Below, one piece after another: positions 1 to 8,666 of a stretch of DNA of 64,000 nt (position 1 is the first letter of the stretch; every line of letters begins with the position of its first letter). The stretch is from NCBI RefSeq assembly GCF_900090195.1, contig NZ_LT607803.1:3534001-3598000 (forward strand). Direction: 5' to 3'. The notes under the pieces were generated by a model. That model saw nothing but the letters and a program-made list of their open reading frames with translations. It ran no database searches and was not told where the DNA came from. This stretch comes from Variovorax sp. HW608. GTDB lineage: Bacteria > Pseudomonadota > Gammaproteobacteria > Burkholderiales > Burkholderiaceae_C. Made by a program: the position numbers and the translations under genes.

Positions 1-449
1 ACGGCAAGCCGATCTCGCTTTCCGAGTTCAGGGGCAAGGTGCTGCTGATCGTCAACACCGCGAGCGAGTGCGGCTTCACGCCGCAGTTCGCAGGGCTCGA
101 GGCGCTCCACGAGAAGTACGGGCCGAAGGGTCTCACGGTGCTGGGCTTCCCGTCCAACCAGTTCGGCAAGCAGGATCCGGGCAGCAACGAGGAGATCGGC
201 GCCTTCTGCACCCGCAACTACGGCGTGAGCTTTCCGATGATGGAGAAGATCGAGGTCAACGGCGCGGGCGCGGCGCCGCTCTACAAGTGGCTGGTCAAGG
301 AAGCGCGTGGCCTTCTCGGCAGCGCGGCGATCAAGTGGAACTTCACCAAGTTCCTGGTCGGCAAGGACGGGCAGGTGATCCGGCGCTATGCGCCGATCGA
401 CAAGCCCGAATCGATCAGCGCGGACATCGAGGCGGCCCTCGCGGCCTGA
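1..449 (+). CDS. Glutathione peroxidase family protein, 5'-truncated by window edge
   Basis: Thiol peroxidase of the glutathione peroxidase fold, which reduces H2O2 and organic hydroperoxides in the cytoplasm. The reading frame is open from base 3 (GKPISLSEFRGKVLLIVN) and the true start lies left of the window. The peroxidatic Cys sits in NTASECGFTPQ, followed by the family signatures LGFPSNQFGKQDPGS and KWNFTKFLVGKDG, so Cys, Gln and Trp of the catalytic set are all visible. Only the first 10-15 residues appear to be missing. It is the only gene seen on this strand before 7.4 kb, and its operon context is off the window. The family assignment is secure; whether the reductant is glutathione or thioredoxin cannot be told from sequence. 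Confidence 0.93.
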   Translation, partial: GKPISLSEFRGKVLLIVNTASECGFTPQFAGLEALHEKYGPKGLTVLGFPSNQFGKQDPGSNEEIGAFCTRNYGVSFPMMEKIEVNGAGAAPLYKWLVKEARGLLGSAAIKWNFTKFLVGKDGQVIRRYAPIDKPESISADIEAALAA

Positions 450-465
450 GGCCCGCGCACCGCTG

Positions 466-888
466 TCAGAAGCGGAAGTCGGCCACCTTCGAGCCGTTGC
501 CCAGCGACACCACCTGCGTCTTGGCGACACCTTCGCTCGCGGCCTCGACCGTGTAGCGGCCGGCCGGCAGGTCCACGAGGCAGACCGGCCCGTCGGCGCG
601 CATCGACAGCGCGGTGCTGCCCTGGGCGTCCGTCACCGTGACCTGCACGTCCGCTAGATAGGCACCGCTTTCGCGGGCGAAGAGCAGCGACAGCGGGTGG
701 TCCTTCATCGCGGCGCGCATCGCGCTCGATTCCTCGGCGCCGATGCCGCCGCACACGTAGCGGGCTGCGCCCAAGGCCTTCATCGACGGCGCGAGGACCG
801 GGGTCTGCGCCTGCGCCATCCATGGCGCGAGCGCGCACGCGCACACCGTGGCGGCGCGTGCCAGTGTCTGGATGGAAGTTCGTTTCAT
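466..888 (-). CDS. Small secreted carboxypeptidase-regulatory-like protein
   Basis: Predicted 140-residue exported protein beginning MKRTSIQTLARAATVCACAL and ending its signal peptide near AQAQ (residues 26-29). The mature part looks like a beta-rich carboxypeptidase-regulatory-like fold: YLADVQVTVTDAQGSTALSMRADGPVCLVDLPAGRYTVEA matches the usual 'variable domain, then LPaGrYtV' pattern. Two Cys residues (VCGG and VCLV) could form a disulphide in the periplasm. The frame stays open further upstream, but the ATG at 888 has a GGGAGTG ribosome site and starts a signal peptide, so it is preferred. The gene lies 86 bp beyond the glcF stop on the same strand. Function is unknown. Confidence 0.75.
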   Translation of the reverse strand: MKRTSIQTLARAATVCACALAPWMAQAQTPVLAPSMKALGAARYVCGGIGAEESSAMRAAMKDHPLSLLFARESGAYLADVQVTVTDAQGSTALSMRADGPVCLVDLPAGRYTVEAASEGVAKTQVVSLGNGSKVADFRF

Positions 889-974
889 CGAATCACTCCC
901 GTGGTGAACACGCGGGAATGTTCGCGCCGCGCCGGCGCGCGCGGGGTCAGACCGGACCCCCAGTGCTTGTGCGA

Positions 975-2207
975 TCAGGCTGCGGGCGCGAGGGCCTCGT
1001 CCAGCAGTTCGACCCAGTGCCGCACCGGCACCTCGCTGCCGCTCTGCAGGTGCGTGATGCAGCCGATGTTGGCCGACACGATGGTGGTCGGCTGCAGCTG
1101 GTTCAGGTGCCCGAGCTTGCGATCGCGCAGCTTGTAGGAAAGCTCCGCCTGCAGCACCGAATAAGTGCCCGCCGACCCGCAGCACAGGTGCGATTCGTTC
1201 TGCGCGAGCTGCACGTCGAAGCCGAGCGCGCGCAGGTGCTTTTCGACGCCGCCGCGCAGCTGCTGCCCATGCTGCAGCGTGCACGGCGGGTGGTAGGCCA
1301 CGAGGCCCGCCGGCGGCCTGACGCGCGGCTTCAGCGCGGGCGCGATGTCGGGCAGCAGCTCGCTCAGGTCGCGCGTGATCGCGCTGATGCGCGCGGCCTT
1401 TTCCGCGTAGACCGGGTCGTCCTTGAGCATGTGGCCGTACTCGCGCACCGTGACGCCGCAGCCCGAGGCGTTCATGACGACGGCCTGGACTTCACTGCGC
1501 TCGACCTGCGGCCACCAGGCATCGATGTTGGCGCGCATCTGCGCCTTGCCGCCGTCGTGGTCGTTGAGGTGGAACCTGATCGCTCCGCAGCAGCCCGCCT
1601 TGGACGCGACCAGCACCTGGATACCGGCCGCATCGAGCACGCGCGCGGTCGCGCTGTTGATGTTCGGCGCCATCGCCGGCTGCACGCAGCCCGCGAGCAT
1701 CAGCATCTTGCGCGCGTGCGTGCGCGAAGGCCATGCGCCGGCCGGCCGCGGCTCGGGCACCTTGGCCCTGAGCTTGGCCGGCAGCAGCCCGCGCACCGAC
1801 TGCCCGAGCTTCATCGCTGGCGCGAAGAGCGGCGAGTTCAGGCCCTCTTTCAACGTCCAGCGCAGCGCGTCGTCGAGCGGCGCACGCGGCACCTTGTCCT
1901 CGACGATCTTGCGGCCGATGTCGACCAGGTGGCCGTATTGCACGCCGCTCGGGCAGGTCGATTCGCAGTTGCGGCAGGTGAGGCAGCGGTCCAGATGCAG
2001 TTGCGTGCTGCGCGTCGGCGCCTTGCCTTCGAGCACCTGCTTGATCAGGTAGATGCGGCCGCGCGGCCCGTCGAGCTCGTCGCCGAGCAGCTGGTAGGTC
2101 GGGCAGGTCGCGGTGCAGAAGCCGCAGTGCACGCACTTGCGCAGGATGGCCTCGGCGTCGCGGCCTTCGGGCGTGTTCTTGAATTCGGGGGCGAGTTCGG
2201 TCTGCAT
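975..2207 (-). CDS. glcF: Glycolate oxidase iron-sulfur subunit
   Basis: Iron-sulfur subunit of the membrane-associated glycolate dehydrogenase, passing electrons from glycolate oxidation (to glyoxylate) towards the quinone pool. At 410 residues it has the normal length. Two ferredoxin-type clusters are visible near the N terminus: CVHCGFCTATCPTY (about residues 25-38) and CLTCRNCESTCPSGV. Two CCG domains follow (AGCCGAIRFH, and YHPPCTLQHGQ with HLCCGSAGTYSVL). The ATG at 2207 is chosen because it gives the family N terminus MQTELAPEF; the frame upstream is open but unrelated. It starts 5 bp after the glcE stop, so the two are almost certainly cotranscribed. Confidence 0.95.
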   Translation of the reverse strand: MQTELAPEFKNTPEGRDAEAILRKCVHCGFCTATCPTYQLLGDELDGPRGRIYLIKQVLEGKAPTRSTQLHLDRCLTCRNCESTCPSGVQYGHLVDIGRKIVEDKVPRAPLDDALRWTLKEGLNSPLFAPAMKLGQSVRGLLPAKLRAKVPEPRPAGAWPSRTHARKMLMLAGCVQPAMAPNINSATARVLDAAGIQVLVASKAGCCGAIRFHLNDHDGGKAQMRANIDAWWPQVERSEVQAVVMNASGCGVTVREYGHMLKDDPVYAEKAARISAITRDLSELLPDIAPALKPRVRPPAGLVAYHPPCTLQHGQQLRGGVEKHLRALGFDVQLAQNESHLCCGSAGTYSVLQAELSYKLRDRKLGHLNQLQPTTIVSANIGCITHLQSGSEVPVRHWVELLDEALAPAA

Positions 2208-2212
2208 GCTGC

Positions 2213-3310
2213 TCAGGCCACGGGGTAGAGCCGCCCGCGATGGAAGACGGCGTGAGGATCGAACTCCTGCATCAATGCGCGATGGATGCGCAGGGCCGGG
2301 GCGCTCAGCGCATCGAAGCGGCCGAGCACGCGATGGGCGTGCGCGTCCGAGGGCCTGAAGAGGGTGGCATGACCGCCCGCGGCCTGCGCCGCTGCGCGCA
2401 GTTGCGGGCGTTGATCGGGCGGCGCGAGATACCAGCGCTGGCCGCCGTGCCATTCGACCAGCGTGCTGCCGGCCACATCGAGCACCGGCGCGGTCTGCGG
2501 CACCGACAATCGCCAGAGGTCGTGCTCCGCGTGACTCGAGAACCACGCGTGGCGCTGGTCGCGCAAGGATTGCCAGCCGGCCGCGGAACGTTCGGGGTCC
2601 TGCCGCTCGCCGCCGAGATGCGTGCAGGCGGCTTCCACGGCAGCCACGGCCCCGCGCAGGCGCAGCGAGAGAAAGCCCGACCCATCGCGCTCGCGCCACA
2701 CGCTCGCGTTGAGCGGCAGCGGACGGCCGCCCCAGTCGTTGAGCAGCCGCAGCGCATCGGCCTGTTCGCACGCGAACTCCAGCGTGGCTTCGGCGGGCGC
2801 GACCGGCAGCACCTTGAGGCTCACTTGCGCGATCACGCCGAGCACGCCCAGCGACCCCGCGAGCACGCGCGAGACGTCGTAGCCCGCGACGTTCTTCATC
2901 ACCTGCCCGCCGAAGGTCAGCACCTCGCCGCGTCCGTTGACCAGCACGGCGCCGAGCACGAAGTCGCGCACCGAACCCACGCAGGGCCGCGACGGGCCGG
3001 CGAGGCCCGCGGCGACCATGCCGCCGACCGTTCCGCCGTCGGCAAAGCGCGGCGGCTCGAACGCCAGGCACTGGCCCTTTTCGGCGAGCGCCGCTTCAAG
3101 CTCGGCCAGCGGCGTGCCCGCGCGCGCGGTGACGACCAGTTCGCTCGGTTCGTAGCTGGTGATGCCGGCGAGCCCGCTGGTGGACAGGGGCTCGCCCTCA
3201 CGCGGCTCGCCGTAGAAGTCCTTGGTGCCGCCGCCACGGATGGACAGCATCTTGCCGTCGGCGGCGGCGGCGCGGATGCGCTCGGTGATCTGGCGAAGGG
3301 CTGGCTCCAT
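2213..3310 (-). CDS. glcE: Glycolate oxidase FAD-binding subunit
   Basis: FAD-linked oxidase subunit GlcE, 365 residues. It shows the FAD-binding type-4 (VAO/PCMH) N-terminal half: SIRGGGTKDFYGEP, then LAFEPPRFADGGTVGGMVAAGLAGPSRP and the conserved GSVRDFVLG and GEVLTFGGQVMKNVAGYDVSR. GlcE works with GlcD and GlcF in glycolate oxidation. It lies directly upstream of glcF with a 5-bp gap and 28 bp downstream of the SMP-30 gene. glcD, which usually precedes glcE, is not here; an SMP-30 lactonase takes its place, so glcD must be elsewhere or the complex is rearranged. Confidence 0.94.
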   Translation of the reverse strand: MEPALRQITERIRAAAADGKMLSIRGGGTKDFYGEPREGEPLSTSGLAGITSYEPSELVVTARAGTPLAELEAALAEKGQCLAFEPPRFADGGTVGGMVAAGLAGPSRPCVGSVRDFVLGAVLVNGRGEVLTFGGQVMKNVAGYDVSRVLAGSLGVLGVIAQVSLKVLPVAPAEATLEFACEQADALRLLNDWGGRPLPLNASVWRERDGSGFLSLRLRGAVAAVEAACTHLGGERQDPERSAAGWQSLRDQRHAWFSSHAEHDLWRLSVPQTAPVLDVAGSTLVEWHGGQRWYLAPPDQRPQLRAAAQAAGGHATLFRPSDAHAHRVLGRFDALSAPALRIHRALMQEFDPHAVFHRGRLYPVA

Positions 3311-3338
3311 GGCGGCGATCGTACCGCCCCGAACACTG

Positions 3339-4259
3339 TCAGTCCTCGAAGAAATTGACCGGCAGTCCAGGCGTGGCGACGCGCATCGCGATCACATGCC
3401 CGGACGCGGGCCGCAATTCGAGCTCGGATGCAGGCCTGCCCCGCCGCGCGCTGGTCACGAACAGCGTGCGCAGATCATCGCCGCCGAAGCACGGCATGGT
3501 CGGACATTGCACCGGCGTGGGCAGGGATGCCACCAGCTCGCCCGACGGCGCGAAACGCAGCACCTGGCCGCCCTCGAACATCGCGACCCAGTAGTGGCCT
3601 TCGGCATCGACCGTCGCGCCGTCGGGACGGCCCTGGTAGCGCAGCGGCGACTCCGGCGTCCAGCCGGGCGGCTTTTCGTCGAACTGCTGGAACACGCGCT
3701 GCCGCGACAGGGTGTTGACGCGCGCCGCCCAGGTCCATGCGACCACGCGATGCGCGGCGGTGTCGGCCCAGTACAGGGTGTCGGCATCGGGCGAGAAGGC
3801 CAGGCCGTTGGCGGTGGTCGCCTCGTTCGCCATCTGCCGGAGCGCGGGCGCACGGCCGCCGCGGGCGTCGAGGCAATAGAGCGCGGCGATCGCGCCGTCC
3901 TTGGCCTCGTTGAGCGTCCCGGCCCAGAAGCGGCCGAGCGGATCGCACTTGCCGTCGTTGAAGCGCATCTTGAGCACGTCGTGGTCCACGCGCGCCATCG
4001 CCTTGAGCGTGCCACCCCATTCACGCGCACGGTAGATGCCGTCGCGCAGGGCGATCACCACGCCGCCGCTGCGCGCGGGGGCCATGCAGCCGGGCTCGGT
4101 CGGCATGTCCCAGCGCTCGATGGTCGGATGGTGGATGTCGCCGCGCGTGCGCAAGGCGGCACGGCCGGGGATGTCGAGCCAGTAGAGGGAGCGCTCCAGG
4201 GGATGCCAGAACGGCGATTCGCCGAGCTGGCAGAGGCTGTCGGTCAGTGTGGTCCACAT
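3339..4259 (-). CDS. SMP-30/gluconolactonase family protein
   Basis: Six-bladed beta-propeller lactonase of the SMP-30/regucalcin family, 306 residues, likely cytoplasmic and metal-dependent. Family signatures are LGESPFWHPLERSLYWLDIPG (metal-ligand Glu in the first blade), MRFNDGKCDPLGRFWAGTL (Asn and Asp ligands), TTANGLAFSPDADTLYWADT and PDGATVDAEGHYWVAMFEGG. It would hydrolyse a sugar lactone; the substrate cannot be told from sequence. It is the first gene of a probable three-gene unit with glcE and glcF (28-bp gap), which hints at a sugar-acid pathway delivering glycolate, an inference only. Confidence 0.88.
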   Translation of the reverse strand: MWTTLTDSLCQLGESPFWHPLERSLYWLDIPGRAALRTRGDIHHPTIERWDMPTEPGCMAPARSGGVVIALRDGIYRAREWGGTLKAMARVDHDVLKMRFNDGKCDPLGRFWAGTLNEAKDGAIAALYCLDARGGRAPALRQMANEATTANGLAFSPDADTLYWADTAAHRVVAWTWAARVNTLSRQRVFQQFDEKPPGWTPESPLRYQGRPDGATVDAEGHYWVAMFEGGQVLRFAPSGELVASLPTPVQCPTMPCFGGDDLRTLFVTSARRGRPASELELRPASGHVIAMRVATPGLPVNFFED

Positions 4260-4286
4260 GGCGCCAGCTTAGGGGCAAATCGGGAC

Positions 4287-4323
4287 AAAAAAAGACCCGC
4301 TGGCGCGCAAGCGCTGGCGGGTC
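4287..4323 (-). terminator. Intrinsic terminator of the porin-glnK-amtB operon
   Basis: Read on the minus strand, GACCCGC and GCGGGTC arms (4317-4323 and 4294-4300) extend inward through two wobble pairs to GCGC/GCGC. Together they form a roughly 13-bp stem closed by a four-base loop, GCAA on the plus strand and TTGC in the minus-strand transcript. Seven Ts follow (A run at 4287-4293). It lies about 100 bp beyond the amtB stop, as expected for Rho-independent termination of that transcript. Confidence 0.85.
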
Positions 4324-4419
4324 GAACATCCAGAGGAGAACCTCGCAGCGAAAAAACGGAATTCGTCTTGAAAGATGTGTTGCGAAAGGAGCGGGCCGCG
4401 CCGGGCGGCCCGTTCGCGA

Positions 4420-5973
4420 TCAACGGCTGTAGGCGGTTTCGCCGTGGGCCGAGATGTCCAGGCCTTCGCGCTCTTCCTCTTCGCTCACGCGCAGGCCGAT
4501 GGTGAGATCGACGATCTTGTAGGCGATGAAGGCCACGACGGCCGACCACACGACGGTCAGCAGCACGGCCTTGAGCTGGATCCAGAACTGGGCGCCGATG
4601 CCGTTGGAGGTCACGGACGCGGTGACCCAGTCGGCCACGAGGCCGGGGCCGCCGAGCACCTGGGTGTTGAACACGCCGGTGAGCAGCGCGCCGACGATAC
4701 CGCCGACACCGTGCACGCCGAACACGTCGAGCGAGTCGTCCGCGCCGAGCATCCGCTTGAGGCCGTTGACGCCCCACAGGCAGGCGAAGCCGGCGACCAG
4801 GCCGATGATGATCGCGCCCATCAGGCCGACGTTGCCGGCGGCCGGCGTGATCGCCACGAGGCCGGCGACGGCGCCCGATGCAGCGCCGAGCATCGACGCC
4901 TTGCCGCGCATCATCGCTTCACCGAGGCACCATGCGAGCACGGCGGCCGAGGTGGCGGAGAAGGTGTTCATGAAGGCGAGCACGGCGCTGGTGCCGGCTT
5001 CGAGCGCGGAACCGGCGTTGAAGCCGAACCAGCCCACCCACAGCAGCGAGGCACCGACCATGGTCAGCGTCAACGAGTGCGGCGTGTAGGCTTCCTTGCC
5101 GTAGCCGATGCGCTTGCCCACGAGGATGGCGCCCACGAGACCGGCGACGGCCGCATTGATGTGCACCACGGTGCCGCCCGCGAAGTCGAGCGCGCCCCAC
5201 TGCCAGATCAGGCCGGCCTTGTCGTTCATCTGGTCGACCACTTCCTTGCTGGCGTAGGCGTCCGGGCCCATCCAGAACCAGACCATGTGCGCGATCGGCG
5301 CATAGCTGAAGGTGAACCAGATCGCCATGAACAGCAGCACGGCCGAGAACTTGATGCGCTCGGCGAAGGCGCCGACGATCAGGCAGCAGGTGATGCCCGC
5401 GAAGGTGGCCTGGAAGGCGGCGAACAGCAGTTCGGGGATGTACACACCCTTGCTGAAGGTCGCGCCCGGCGCGAAGACGCCGGTGGCCGGATCGAAGATG
5501 CCCTTCATGAAGATCCGGTCGAAGCCGCCGATGAAGGCGTTGCCCTCGGTGAACGCGAGGCTGTAGCCGTAGATCATCCACAGCACCACGATCATCGAGA
5601 AGGTGACCATCACCTGCATCAGCACCGACAGCATGTTCTTGCTGCGGACCAGGCCGCCGTAGAACAGCGCGAGGCCGGGGACGGTCATCATGATGACCAG
5701 CAGCGTGGAGACCAGCATCCAGGCCGTGTCACCCTTGTTGAACGAAGGGGCCGCCGCGGGCGCAGCCGGCGCGGCTGCCGCTGCAGCGGCGGCCGGTGCT
5801 GCTGCTGCGGCGGCGGCAGCGGGAGCAGCGGCCGCAGCCGCAGGTGCCGCGGCGGCTGCCGGCGCTTCCGCGGCCGGGGCGGCGGGGGCGGCCGGTGTCG
5901 TCTGCGCGAAGCCGGAGGTGCCGGCGGCCAGCACGCTCAATCCGAGCGCGAGCGAAACAAGGAATTTTTTCAT
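4420..5973 (-). CDS. amtB: Ammonium transporter with Ala/Pro-rich N-terminal extension
   Basis: AmtB-type ammonium channel of the inner membrane, 517 residues. Residues 1-23 form a signal peptide (MKKFLVSLALGLSVLAAGTSGFA). Residues 24-76 are an almost pure Ala/Pro linker, and from 77 the eleven-helix Amt domain begins (DTAWMLVSTLLVIMMTVPGLALFYGGLVR). Conserved features include the LWMIYGYSLAF region, FAERIKFSAVLLFMAIWF, GGTVVHINAAVAGLVGA (pore His) and DDSLDVFGVHGVGGIVGALLTG (second pore His). The C-terminal tail EEEEREGLDISAHGETAYSR is the PII-binding region. glnK lies 27 bp upstream, the classical PII-Amt pair, and a terminator follows. Confidence 0.97.
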   Translation of the reverse strand: MKKFLVSLALGLSVLAAGTSGFAQTTPAAPAAPAAEAPAAAAAPAAAAAAPAAAAAAAAPAAAAAAAAPAAPAAAPSFNKGDTAWMLVSTLLVIMMTVPGLALFYGGLVRSKNMLSVLMQVMVTFSMIVVLWMIYGYSLAFTEGNAFIGGFDRIFMKGIFDPATGVFAPGATFSKGVYIPELLFAAFQATFAGITCCLIVGAFAERIKFSAVLLFMAIWFTFSYAPIAHMVWFWMGPDAYASKEVVDQMNDKAGLIWQWGALDFAGGTVVHINAAVAGLVGAILVGKRIGYGKEAYTPHSLTLTMVGASLLWVGWFGFNAGSALEAGTSAVLAFMNTFSATSAAVLAWCLGEAMMRGKASMLGAASGAVAGLVAITPAAGNVGLMGAIIIGLVAGFACLWGVNGLKRMLGADDSLDVFGVHGVGGIVGALLTGVFNTQVLGGPGLVADWVTASVTSNGIGAQFWIQLKAVLLTVVWSAVVAFIAYKIVDLTIGLRVSEEEEREGLDISAHGETAYSR

Positions 5974-6000
5974 TTCGGTTTGTCTTTCGTGCCGTGCGTA

Positions 6001-6348
<348 letters not shown>

Positions 6349-6401
6349 CTACAGATGGATGGAAACGGCGCGGCCTGTCCGGGCCGCGTCCGCGGCGACT
6401 A

Positions 6402-7268
6402 CTAGAGCGTCTTGGTCAAGGTCAGGATGAAACGGGGCTTGTTCGGCGAGAAGTAGGTCGTGCCGACAGGAACGCCCGAAACAACGAAGCCAGGGCTGGC
6501 CACGAGGTTGAACGCGCTCTGTTCGGTGGCGCCCTGGATCGAGCCGGCGAGCGACAGGCCGCTGCCGAAGTCGTACGAAGCGCCCACGTTGTAATCGAAG
6601 AAGCTCTTGAAGCCGAGGCTGCGGATATCGCTCGACAGGAAGGTGTAGCCCACGGCCGTCTTGAAGGTGACCTTGGGGATGATTTCCTTCGTGTACGACA
6701 GGTTCAGGTAGCCGGTGTTCTGGCCGTCCAGGCCCGAGCCGCCCTGATGGCCCGCGTAGTTGAAGTAGTCCTTCGAGACAGTCCACGAATACTTGCCCGC
6801 GAAGGTTCCGATCTTCTCGTCGGTCCAGGAAGCCCCGCCGTAGATCTCGGTGGTGTTGCCCGCGGTGTTGCCGGGGTAGTAGTACTGGTAGACGCCCACG
6901 TCGAGGTCGAGGATGCCGGCCTTGAATTTGTAGCCGCCGTAGAAGTCCATCTCGACCGAGTTGCCCTTGAGCCAGTTGACGCTCGAGTTCCAGTTGCCCA
7001 CGTAGAAGCCGCTGTCGCCGAAGACGTAGTCGAGGCCACCCTGGATCGCCGGCTTGAACCAGCTCGTCTTGGCGAAGTCGTTGCGCCCGAGGACATCCTG
7101 GTCCTGACCGCGGAACTTGTAGTTCGTCGTCACGGAGACGTTCCCCGTGAGATTGGGCGCGGGCGCTGCCGCGGCCGCGCTCGCATCGGTGCTTTGCGCA
7201 CTTGCGATCGCAGGGAGGGCAGCCAGGGCGATCACGGCCAGAAACTGGTCGGATTTACGATGCATCAT
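6402..7268 (-). CDS. TorF-family putative outer-membrane porin
   Basis: 288-residue exported beta-barrel protein. The signal peptide reads MMHRKSDQFLAVIALAALPAIASAQS. The mature part alternates aromatic and charged residues typical of a barrel (NVSVTTNYKFRGQDQDVLGR, GGLDYVFGDSGFYVGNWNSS, VSKDYFNYAGHQGGSG) and ends with the strand RFILTLTKTL. The match to the TorF/Gcw_chp family is by the opening 'L.GNVSVTTNYKFRG' motif. The ATG at 7268 has a GAGGAG site seven bases upstream; a more upstream in-frame start lies in the promoter and is rejected. First gene of the porin-glnK-amtB unit, so it may admit small nitrogen sources. Confidence 0.88.
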   Translation of the reverse strand: MMHRKSDQFLAVIALAALPAIASAQSTDASAAAAAPAPNLTGNVSVTTNYKFRGQDQDVLGRNDFAKTSWFKPAIQGGLDYVFGDSGFYVGNWNSSVNWLKGNSVEMDFYGGYKFKAGILDLDVGVYQYYYPGNTAGNTTEIYGGASWTDEKIGTFAGKYSWTVSKDYFNYAGHQGGSGLDGQNTGYLNLSYTKEIIPKVTFKTAVGYTFLSSDIRSLGFKSFFDYNVGASYDFGSGLSLAGSIQGATEQSAFNLVASPGFVVSGVPVGTTYFSPNKPRFILTLTKTL

Positions 7269-7311
7269 CAAGAAACTCCTCGGTGGTTTTGAAAGCGTTT
7301 GAAGCCAAGTC

Positions 7312-7329
7312 AAGCAGGGAGCGTGCCAA
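7312..7329 (-). promoter_or_regulatory. Sigma-54 promoter for porin-glnK-amtB
   Basis: On the minus strand the sequence TTGGCACGctccCTGCTT matches the -24/-12 consensus TTGGCACG-N4-TTGCT at all but one position. The -12 GC falls about 45 bases before the porin ATG, leaving a plausible short leader. Upstream, at about 7350-7375, there are repeated TTGCAC half-sites that could belong to an NtrC-type activator, but this part is weak. Confidence 0.8.
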
Positions 7330-7425
7330 ACCGGGCCAAAGCCCATTCACAATGGCTTGCACGGGCTTGCACGTCGTCACAAACAAGAAGAGGTGGGCGC
7401 ACCATCTTGGGGAAAGGGAGCAAAA

Positions 7426-8321
7426 ATGAGTCTGTCTTTGGTGCAGAGCCGCGCACTCTTGGGTCTCGAGGCGGCCAGCGTCACGGCAGAGGTGCATCTG
7501 GCCAACGGATTGCCCAGCTTCACGCTGGTGGGCCTGGTCGATGTCGAGGTCAGGGAGGCCCGCGAGCGCGTGCGCTCGGCCATCCAGAACGCCGGCCTCG
7601 AATTCCCCAATAACAAGCGGATCACGGTCAACCTCGCGCCGGCGGATCTGCCGAAGGATTCGGGGCGCTTCGACCTGCCGATCGCCCTCGGCATCCTGGC
7701 GGCGAGCGGCCAGATCGATGCCGACCGGCTGGCCGGCCACGAGTTCGCCGGCGAACTCTCCCTTTCGGGGCAGTTGCGGCCTGTTCGTGGTGCACTCGCG
7801 ATGGCGCTGGCGCTGCACACGCGCGGGATTGCCACCCGGCTGGTGCTGCCGGCCGACAGCGCGCAGGAGGCCGCGCTGGTGCCCGGCGCGGAGATCTACG
7901 GTGCACGGCACCTGCTCGACGTGGTGCAGCAGTTCCTGCCGGCCGGCAGCGAGCCGGCAGCGCCCGCCGGGGAAGGATGGGCGCGGGTCATGCCCGCGCC
8001 GCCGGCGGCGGCCGGACAGCATCCCGACCTCGCCGACGTCAAGGGCCACGCCGGCGCCAAGCGGGCGCTGGAGATCGCCGCCGCCGGCAATCACAGCCTG
8101 CTGATGGTCGGCCCGCCGGGTTCGGGCAAGTCGATGCTCGCGCAGCGCTTTGCCGGGCTGCTGCCGGCGATGCGCATCGAGGAGGCGCTCGAAAGCGCCG
8201 CCATCGCGAGCCTGGCCGGCCGCTTCGCGGCCGAGCGCTGGATGCGAAGGCCCACCGCCAGCCCGCACCACACCGCGAGCGCGGTCGCGCTGGTCGGCGG
8301 CGGCTCACCGCCACGGCCCGG
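7426..8321 (+). pseudogene. comM: comM (YifB, Mg-chelatase-like AAA ATPase), 3'-truncated
   Basis: N-terminal 300 residues of ComM/YifB, a hexameric helicase that helps branch migration during natural transformation. The start MSLSLVQSRALLGLEAASVTAEVHLANGLPSFTLVGL is typical. It continues with the Walker A segment MVGPPGSGKSMLAQRFAGLLP and RPTASPHHTASAVALVGGGSPPRPGE. At that point (about 8321) family similarity stops; full-length relatives have about 500 residues and continue with the Walker B LDELPEF and a C-terminal domain, all absent here. The frame runs on through unrelated residues to 8418. The break coincides with the first base of a repeat found again at 18217. The missing 3' half is not in this window. 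Confidence 0.9.
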
Positions 8322-8459
8322 TGAGTTTCTCCAAAGTTGTCTCGCCTGGTTACCCCAGGAAATCAACAACTTAGCGCGGCGATTTTCAAAGTTCCACCCC
8401 CCGCTTTTTCAAAATTAATCCACCCGTCCGAGGCTTTGACTCGGCGCTCGCCACTGGCT
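8322..8459. repeat. Island-boundary direct repeat, copy A
   Basis: About 140 bp starting TGAGTTTCTCCAAAGTTGTC, with the internal blocks ATCAACAACTTAGCGC and CGCTTTTTCAAAATTAA. It aligns throughout with 18217-18358 in the same orientation, with scattered substitutions and a few small indels. Several TTTCAAA-type sub-repeats resemble the multiple terminal repeats of IS21-type elements, but no transposase gene is present. The copy begins exactly where comM homology ends. Confidence 0.85.
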
Positions 8460-8666
8460 AGCATTCAGCGCATACACGGAATGAACGTCATGCCGCACCT
8501 CTTCACGATGCCGACCATGCGCGCGATGAATCGCGCGTGTGAATGCGTGCGTCCGCGGCAGCAAAGCAATCGATCGCGAATCTCGAAGCTCGAGACCTAT
8601 CTCGCCTCTTTTGCCCATCGTTCAAATCCAGGAGCCTGACCCGCGGGCTCCGCTTAGGAGCCCATC

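Noticed and set aside
822..2228. Long open frame on the plus strand opposite glcF
   Set aside because: Arg/His-rich translation without any family; it mirrors the GC-biased third positions of the real minus-strand gene.
8418..8660. Short frames after copy A of the boundary repeat
   Set aside because: No ribosome sites or family resemblance; treated as non-coding.
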